Of a stretch of DNA of 64,000 nucleotides, positions 58,996 through 64,000 are shown piece by piece. Every line of letters begins with the position of its first letter. Position 1 is the stretch's first letter. Below the pieces are notes generated by a model that was not told where the DNA came from, searched no databases, and worked only from the letters and a program-made list of their open reading frames with translations. The translations under genes and the position numbers were made by a program. Source of the DNA: Brevundimonas sp. (GTDB taxonomy: Bacteria; Pseudomonadota; Alphaproteobacteria; Caulobacterales; Caulobacteraceae); contig NZ_JACVCG010000004.1 in NCBI RefSeq assembly GCF_016742135.1, forward strand, positions 1-64,000. Direction: 5' to 3'.

Positions 58996-60639
58996 TCAGC
59001 CCCGCTCCTTGGTCTTCAGGAACCGCACCTTGGGGAAGCGTTCGCTGACATAGCCGGTTTCCCAGCTGCTCTTGGCCAGGAAGACGGGGTCGGCGTCGAT
59101 GTCACCGGCCATCTGCGGGCGGTATTTGCCCATGAAGTCCTCTAGGTCGGCCCTGGTCGCGCCTTCGGCGGGGGCGATCCAGCGGGCCTCGGCGTAAGGG
59201 CTGGGCTCGAAGATGACGTCGAGGCCGTATTCCTCGCCCAGGCGGTCGGCCATCACCTCGAACTGCAGCTGGCCGACGGCACCGACGATGAAGTCCGCAC
59301 CCAGCTCGGGCCGGAACAGCTGGGTGACGCCTTCCTCGGCCAGACCCTCCAGCGCCTTCTTGAGGTGCTTGGCCTTGAGCGGATCCCTGACCCGTACGCG
59401 CTGCAGGATTTCAGGCGCGAAGTTCGGCAGGCCCTGAAAGCGGACCAGGCCGCTCTCTGAAAGACTGTCGCCGACGCGCAGGACGCCGTGGTTGGGAATG
59501 CCCATGACGTCGCCGGCGTGGGCTTCCTCGGCCAGTTCGCGGTCCGAGGCGAAGAACATGATCGGCGCGTTGACGGACAGCGACTTGCCGGTGTTCTGCA
59601 CCTTCAGCTTCATGCCCCGTTTGAAGCTGCCCGAGGCCATGCGGAACATGGCGATCCGGTCGCGGTGATTGGGGTCCATATTGGCCTGGACCTTGAAGAC
59701 GAAGCCCGTGACCTGATCCTCTCCCGGCTGAACGATGATGTCCTCGGGCGGGGGGGCGTTGCGGGTGTCGGGCGGCGCGGCCTTCTGGGCCTTCAACGGC
59801 TTGGGCGACGGGGCCCAGTCGCCGATAGCCTTGAGCAAGGCCTCGATACCGAAGTGGCGCAGGGCCGAGCCCCACAGCACGGGCGTCATATGGCCTTCGA
59901 GGAAGGCATTGACGTCAAAGGTCGGATAGCCCTCGCGGACCAGCTCCAGCGCCTCGTTCAGATCCGCGTGCTCGCCGCCCTCGAAATAGCGGTCGGCCTG
60001 ATCCAGCGGCAGGGCCTCGGGGTGGTCCGGCTCCTCGGCGGCGCCGGGGGCCTTGCGGGCATAGGGCTGGAAGGTGCCGGTCGCGACCTCGACCATGCCG
60101 CGCAGGCGATTGCCGCTTTCGGCCGGCCACCAGATGGGGGCGGGATCCAGCTGCAGGCGGCTGGCGATCTCGTCCAGCAGGGCCATGGGATCCTGGGCCT
60201 CGCGGTCCAGCTTGTTGATGAAGGTGATGATCGGGATGTCACGCAGGCGGCAGACCTCGAACAGCTTGAGCGTCTGCGGCTCGATGCCCTTGGCGGCGTC
60301 CAGCACCATGATGGCGCAGTCGGCGGCGGTCAGGGTGCGATAGGTGTCTTCCGAAAAGTCCTCGTGGCCCGGGGTGTCCAGCAGGTTGAAGCGCTTGCCG
60401 TCATGCTCGAACGTCATGACCGACGCGCTGACGGAGATGCCGCGCTCCTTTTCGATCTTCATCCAGTCCGACCGGGTGCGGCGGTTCTCGCCGCGCGCCC
60501 GCACGGCCCCGGCCGCGCGGATGGCACCACCGGCCAGCAGGATGTGCTCGGTCAGGGTGGTCTTGCCCGCGTCCGGGTGGGCGATGATGGCGAAGGTCCG
60601 GCGGCGGGACGCTTCCTGGGCGAGGGAGGCTTGCGACAT
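58996..60639 (-). CDS. prfC: Peptide chain release factor 3
   Basis: RRTFAIIAHPDAGKTTLTEHILLAGGAIRAAG...SDWMKIEKERGISVSASVMTFEHDGKRFNLLDTPGHEDFSEDTYRTL. Confidence 0.98.
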   Translation of the reverse strand: MSQASLAQEASRRRTFAIIAHPDAGKTTLTEHILLAGGAIRAAGAVRARGENRRTRSDWMKIEKERGISVSASVMTFEHDGKRFNLLDTPGHEDFSEDTYRTLTAADCAIMVLDAAKGIEPQTLKLFEVCRLRDIPIITFINKLDREAQDPMALLDEIASRLQLDPAPIWWPAESGNRLRGMVEVATGTFQPYARKAPGAAEEPDHPEALPLDQADRYFEGGEHADLNEALELVREGYPTFDVNAFLEGHMTPVLWGSALRHFGIEALLKAIGDWAPSPKPLKAQKAAPPDTRNAPPPEDIIVQPGEDQVTGFVFKVQANMDPNHRDRIAMFRMASGSFKRGMKLKVQNTGKSLSVNAPIMFFASDRELAEEAHAGDVMGIPNHGVLRVGDSLSESGLVRFQGLPNFAPEILQRVRVRDPLKAKHLKKALEGLAEEGVTQLFRPELGADFIVGAVGQLQFEVMADRLGEEYGLDVIFEPSPYAEARWIAPAEGATRADLEDFMGKYRPQMAGDIDADPVFLAKSSWETGYVSERFPKVRFLKTKERG

Positions 60640-60695
60640 GGCGCGGGGGGTTAGCCTGTCCCGTGCGCGAAGTCACGCCGGGAACAGGCGGGAGA

Positions 60696-62210
60696 TCATT
60701 CCGCTGCGGCCTCGATCTCCGCCCCGGCCTGGGCGTTGTCCTCACGGACGACCCCGTTGGCCTGATCGATCAGCTTTTGCGCCTGCTCGGCCCCTTCGCC
60801 GCCATGGGGGGCGTTGGCCAGTGGTTCCAGCAGGGCGATGGCAGTGGCCTTGTCCCCGGCCGCGAGGAAGGCGTGCCCCGCCCCCAGACGGATGCCCGAC
60901 AGTTGCGGGGCGGCGATGAAGGCCATCTCCCACGTCGCCAGGTCATTGTCGTTGGGATAGCCGGGTGCGCCCTGGCGAGAGCGGGCGATAAGCAGCAGGG
61001 TCAGATAGTTGTCTGGATCCGCACGATAGGCGGTGGCCAGATAGCCGCGCGCGAGGTTCATGAGGTCGGTCGGGTCTTCCGACTGCTCGGCGGCATCCTC
61101 GATACGGGCCATGGCCATGAACTGCAGGGCTTCGACGTTGTCGGGCTGCTGCTCCAGAAGCCGGGTGAAGGCCGCCTCACCGGCTGCCCGGTCGCCCATG
61201 TGCAGCTCGGCGTGACCCAGCACCAGCAGCGCCAGCGGGTCGTCCGGATGGCGCGCGGCCATCCGTCGGGACTCTGCCAGCGCGGCGGCACGGTGTTCCT
61301 CGGACATCGGCATCTTGAGACGCTGCCCCAGCAGCAGCAGATCATTGGCCGAGGGCGGCAGGCGGCTGACTTCGATCTGGATGTCCAGGTCGATGTTGTA
61401 TGTGTTCAGCTCGATCCGGCCGTACAGATGGTCGCGAAGCACATTGCGAAGCTGGTCCAGCGTCAGGCCGGTCGCCTGCTGCATGGCGGTTGTCGGATCA
61501 ACCCCCTGCCGGATCAGGCCCAGATAGGCCTCCAGCTTCACGACGCGATCCGGGGCGCTCATGAACCAGTGGGTCAGCAGCCAGGCGACCGGGTAATAGG
61601 TGGCCCGGTGGATGTCGCGTTCGACCTCTCCGAAGCGTTTGCTGAGCAGCACGCCCAGCGGCAGCCATTGCACATTCGTCAGCCATGAGGCGCGCGCCTC
61701 GCTGTGGGCACCGACCTGGATACGGTTGGGCCAGACCCGGGCCGTCATGACGTATTCGGCCAGGCCCTCGACCAGCCAGCCGGGATAGTAGGTCGAGAAA
61801 TGCTGGAAAAAGAAGTGGTGCGCATATTCGTGCAGCAGGGTGAAGTCCCCGTCGCCGGTCACGGCAACGGCAAAGATGTCCTCTTCCCCCGGGTAGTAGA
61901 AGCCTGCGACCGAGCCGGAGATGCCGGGGGCAACCTTGCGAAGGTCGGCGCTGCGTCGCACCAGATAGATGGGCAGCTTGCGGGCCACGGGGCGATCAAT
62001 CGGTACGCCGAAGCGCATACGCAGGAAGCGGTCGAACACCTCAAGCTTCATGGCGTATTCGCGCAAGGGGCGTTCGCCACCCTCGGAATAGATGATGAAA
62101 TTGGGCGTCTCGGCCTTCAGCCAGTCGGCGCGCGCCGGTGACGCGCCGGTGGCGACGGCCAGCAGAAGCGCGGCGGACAGGGCCAGGCCCAGACGTGTGA
62201 TGATGCTCAT
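60696..62210 (-). CDS. Secreted zinc-protease-like (DUF1570) protein with TPR-like C-terminus
   Basis: LLHEYAHHFFFQHFSTYYPGWLVEGLAEYV (HEYAHH); signal peptide. Confidence 0.82.
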   Translation of the reverse strand: MSIITRLGLALSAALLLAVATGASPARADWLKAETPNFIIYSEGGERPLREYAMKLEVFDRFLRMRFGVPIDRPVARKLPIYLVRRSADLRKVAPGISGSVAGFYYPGEEDIFAVAVTGDGDFTLLHEYAHHFFFQHFSTYYPGWLVEGLAEYVMTARVWPNRIQVGAHSEARASWLTNVQWLPLGVLLSKRFGEVERDIHRATYYPVAWLLTHWFMSAPDRVVKLEAYLGLIRQGVDPTTAMQQATGLTLDQLRNVLRDHLYGRIELNTYNIDLDIQIEVSRLPPSANDLLLLGQRLKMPMSEEHRAAALAESRRMAARHPDDPLALLVLGHAELHMGDRAAGEAAFTRLLEQQPDNVEALQFMAMARIEDAAEQSEDPTDLMNLARGYLATAYRADPDNYLTLLLIARSRQGAPGYPNDNDLATWEMAFIAAPQLSGIRLGAGHAFLAAGDKATAIALLEPLANAPHGGEGAEQAQKLIDQANGVVREDNAQAGAEIEAAAE

Positions 62211-62285
62211 GACCTGATGCTCCCCCGAACAGACCGTCAGGCTAAAGGGGAAAACAGGGGGGAGGCAAGCTTGGGTGTTTACGTC

Positions 62286-62693
62286 TCAGGCTGCGAGGCG
62301 GCCCCAGACGGCGCGATCCACGGCCGCGGCGTCGGGCTTTCCGCCCCGGGCGCGGGCATGGAGCTGGGAGAGGACCTCGTCCGGCAGGGCGCAGAATTGC
62401 GGCTCGACCAGCGCCGGGTCACAGCCGACGGCAGGGGCAGCGAACAGGGCGGCGGTGATATCCGGACCCCGGTCGTGGATCAGCCAGGCCAGACGGCGTG
62501 CCCGGGCCGGGTCGTTGCGATGCAGCAACGGGTCTTCGGCAAACAGTTCGCACCCCAGCTCCAGCAGATAGTCAAAGCCCAGCTTCTCGAACCGGCGCGC
62601 GTCGGCGGGCGTGACCGGCGAGGCCTCGTCCAGATCGAAGACAACGTCGTTGAGAAGGAACAGCATAGGCACACCCACCATCACCAGGGTCAT
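62286..62693 (-). CDS. Hypothetical protein
   Basis: MTLVMVGVPMLFLLNDVVFDLDE...; single plausible ORF. Confidence 0.6.
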   Translation of the reverse strand: MTLVMVGVPMLFLLNDVVFDLDEASPVTPADARRFEKLGFDYLLELGCELFAEDPLLHRNDPARARRLAWLIHDRGPDITAALFAAPAVGCDPALVEPQFCALPDEVLSQLHARARGGKPDAAAVDRAVWGRLAA

Positions 62694-62780
62694 GATCGCC
62701 CCGTTGTGATCACCCTAGCGGGCAGCGTTTGAGGTTCCGTTCCCGAACGCGGTTAAGCATTTACGACCAGCCTAACGCGG

Positions 62781-63107
62781 TCAGGCGACCTTCTCGGTGA
62801 GGAAGTGACGGCCCTCGCGGTCCTCGATCTCGACCACCCAGAGGTCGCCGTCGAAGCGGGCCTGTCGCTCTATATAGGCGTCGATCTCGGACTCGACTTC
62901 GGTGTCGAGGGGGCGCATCCACAGGGGCTGGCCGTCCGGTCCGGTCGCCTCGGAATAGAGGCGGGCGGTGCGGTTGGCGCTGTCATAGACCTTGACCAGA
63001 ACGGCACCCGCGCGTTCGTCGCCCTTGCGCGCAACCGTGGCGAAGGCCCCGCCCGACTGGGCCCGTCGGATCAGGGCCCCGACCCAGACATCGGTGGCGA
63101 GAAGCAA
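62781..63107 (-). CDS. DUF1491-like family protein
   Basis: TDVWVGALIRRAQSGGAFATVARKGDERAGAVLVKVYD...DGDLWVVEIEDREGRHFL. Confidence 0.8.
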   Translation of the reverse strand: MLLATDVWVGALIRRAQSGGAFATVARKGDERAGAVLVKVYDSANRTARLYSEATGPDGQPLWMRPLDTEVESEIDAYIERQARFDGDLWVVEIEDREGRHFLTEKVA

Positions 63108-63163
63108 TTCGATAACCCTGCTTTGAAACCCGGCTGGAAGGTCTGAGCCTTAGGCTGCCGCCC

Positions 63164-64000
63164 ATGTCGAGGAAAGCACAGATTGGTCGTGCAGGGTCTG
63201 CCATGGCCATGGCGGTCGCCTTGCTGACTGCCGCCGGTCCTGTGGTGGCCGCAGGATCGGTGCCCTTCTATGAACGCAGCTTTGTGCTGGCGGCGCATGA
63301 ACGGTGCGGCCTGTTCAGCGCCGATCTGGGCGCGGCTCTGACGGTATCCACGCGGCAGGCGCGCAGCGCGGCGCTGCGGGCGGGAACCGAGACGGCCGAG
63401 GTCAACGCCACGGCGCGAAGGGCGCAGGCGAGGGCGGCCGCAGTCGCCTGCGACGACCCCGAACTGGCCATGGTGGCGGGCCGGGTCGAGACCGCCTTTG
63501 ACGGCTGGCGGCGCATTCCCTCACTGAGCTTTCCCGGGCTGAAGCAGCCCTGGCTGGCGGACCGGCGGGCCTATTCACAGGAGACCTGGGCACTCAGCCA
63601 GGCGTCGCACACCGGGGCCTCGCCGGTGCGGTTCGGCCAGACCTCGGCCCGGGGCGAGATGAAGGTGGTGGTGTCCTTCGTCGGGGCCCCGCGGCCCTAT
63701 GCGGCCCGCGTCGTGATGCGGGACACGGGCGTCATGGCGCGCCCCTGGCTGGGACGTGCCGGGGCGATGCCGCCCGCGCCCTCGCGCCGGGCGGTGATGG
63801 CCATGTCCCAGGCACCGGCGACGCGGATGCTGCTGGCTGCGGATCGCCGGGCCGGCGAGGTCTGGACCTTCCCCGCCAGCCTGGGCAGCCAGCTGGAGGG
63901 GCTGGATCCGCGCGAAGGATTCTGGGTCGAATTCCTGTTCCGCGACGGCAGTGTGGCGCGGGCGGCCTTTGAGGTCGGCGATGTCTCGGCGGGCCGGGCC
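63164..64000 (+). CDS. Secreted hypothetical protein (incomplete, runs off the window)
   Basis: MSRKAQIGRAGSAMAMAVALLTAAGPVVAAGSVPFYERSFVLAAHERCGLF... open to 64000; translated by hand, absent from ORF track because it has no stop. Confidence 0.75.
   Translation, partial: MSRKAQIGRAGSAMAMAVALLTAAGPVVAAGSVPFYERSFVLAAHERCGLFSADLGAALTVSTRQARSAALRAGTETAEVNATARRAQARAAAVACDDPELAMVAGRVETAFDGWRRIPSLSFPGLKQPWLADRRAYSQETWALSQASHTGASPVRFGQTSARGEMKVVVSFVGAPRPYAARVVMRDTGVMARPWLGRAGAMPPAPSRRAVMAMSQAPATRMLLAADRRAGEVWTFPASLGSQLEGLDPREGFWVEFLFRDGSVARAAFEVGDVSAGRA

Noticed and set aside
58996-60639. prfC as a possible SXT/R391-type integration site
   Set aside because: The ORF is intact and starts normally, with no integrase or repeat at its 5' end.

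Overview
This GC-rich window looks like a Caulobacterales chromosome, probably Brevundimonas-like. That assignment is inferred from gene content and order: fliP/fliO, flgBC-fliE, fliQR-flhB-cckA, popZ, chpT, recA, alaS, valS, prfC and icd. The standout is a ~15.07 kb integrative element (about 1195-16272) inserted into a PA0069-family radical SAM gene, exactly in the sequence encoding its CxxxCxxC cluster motif. The host gene is split into 955-1199 and 16268-17116. Joining the halves at a shared GGCTG restores an uninterrupted frame (...NPYKGCEHG-CIYCYARPSHAWMGLSPG...). The element carries a full-length homologue of the gene it breaks (1224-2312). That copy starts 25 bp inside the left junction, and its ATG overlaps the stop of the truncated host ORF (ATGA). 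A large serine recombinase (14451-16220) abuts the other junction. The element also has a second recombinase operon of four ORFs chained by 4-nt overlaps, including degenerate and internally deleted resolvase-like proteins. Its cargo is dominated by secreted or envelope proteins, one with five ~19-aa Cys/Trp repeats, and it contains an IS6-family insertion sequence that truncates a nucleoside-phosphorylase-like gene. The rest of the window is mostly ordinary core genome with several families of palindromic intergenic repeats and small gene remnants (ParD, DCC/DUF393). No searches were run; family calls come from motif recognition in the translations.
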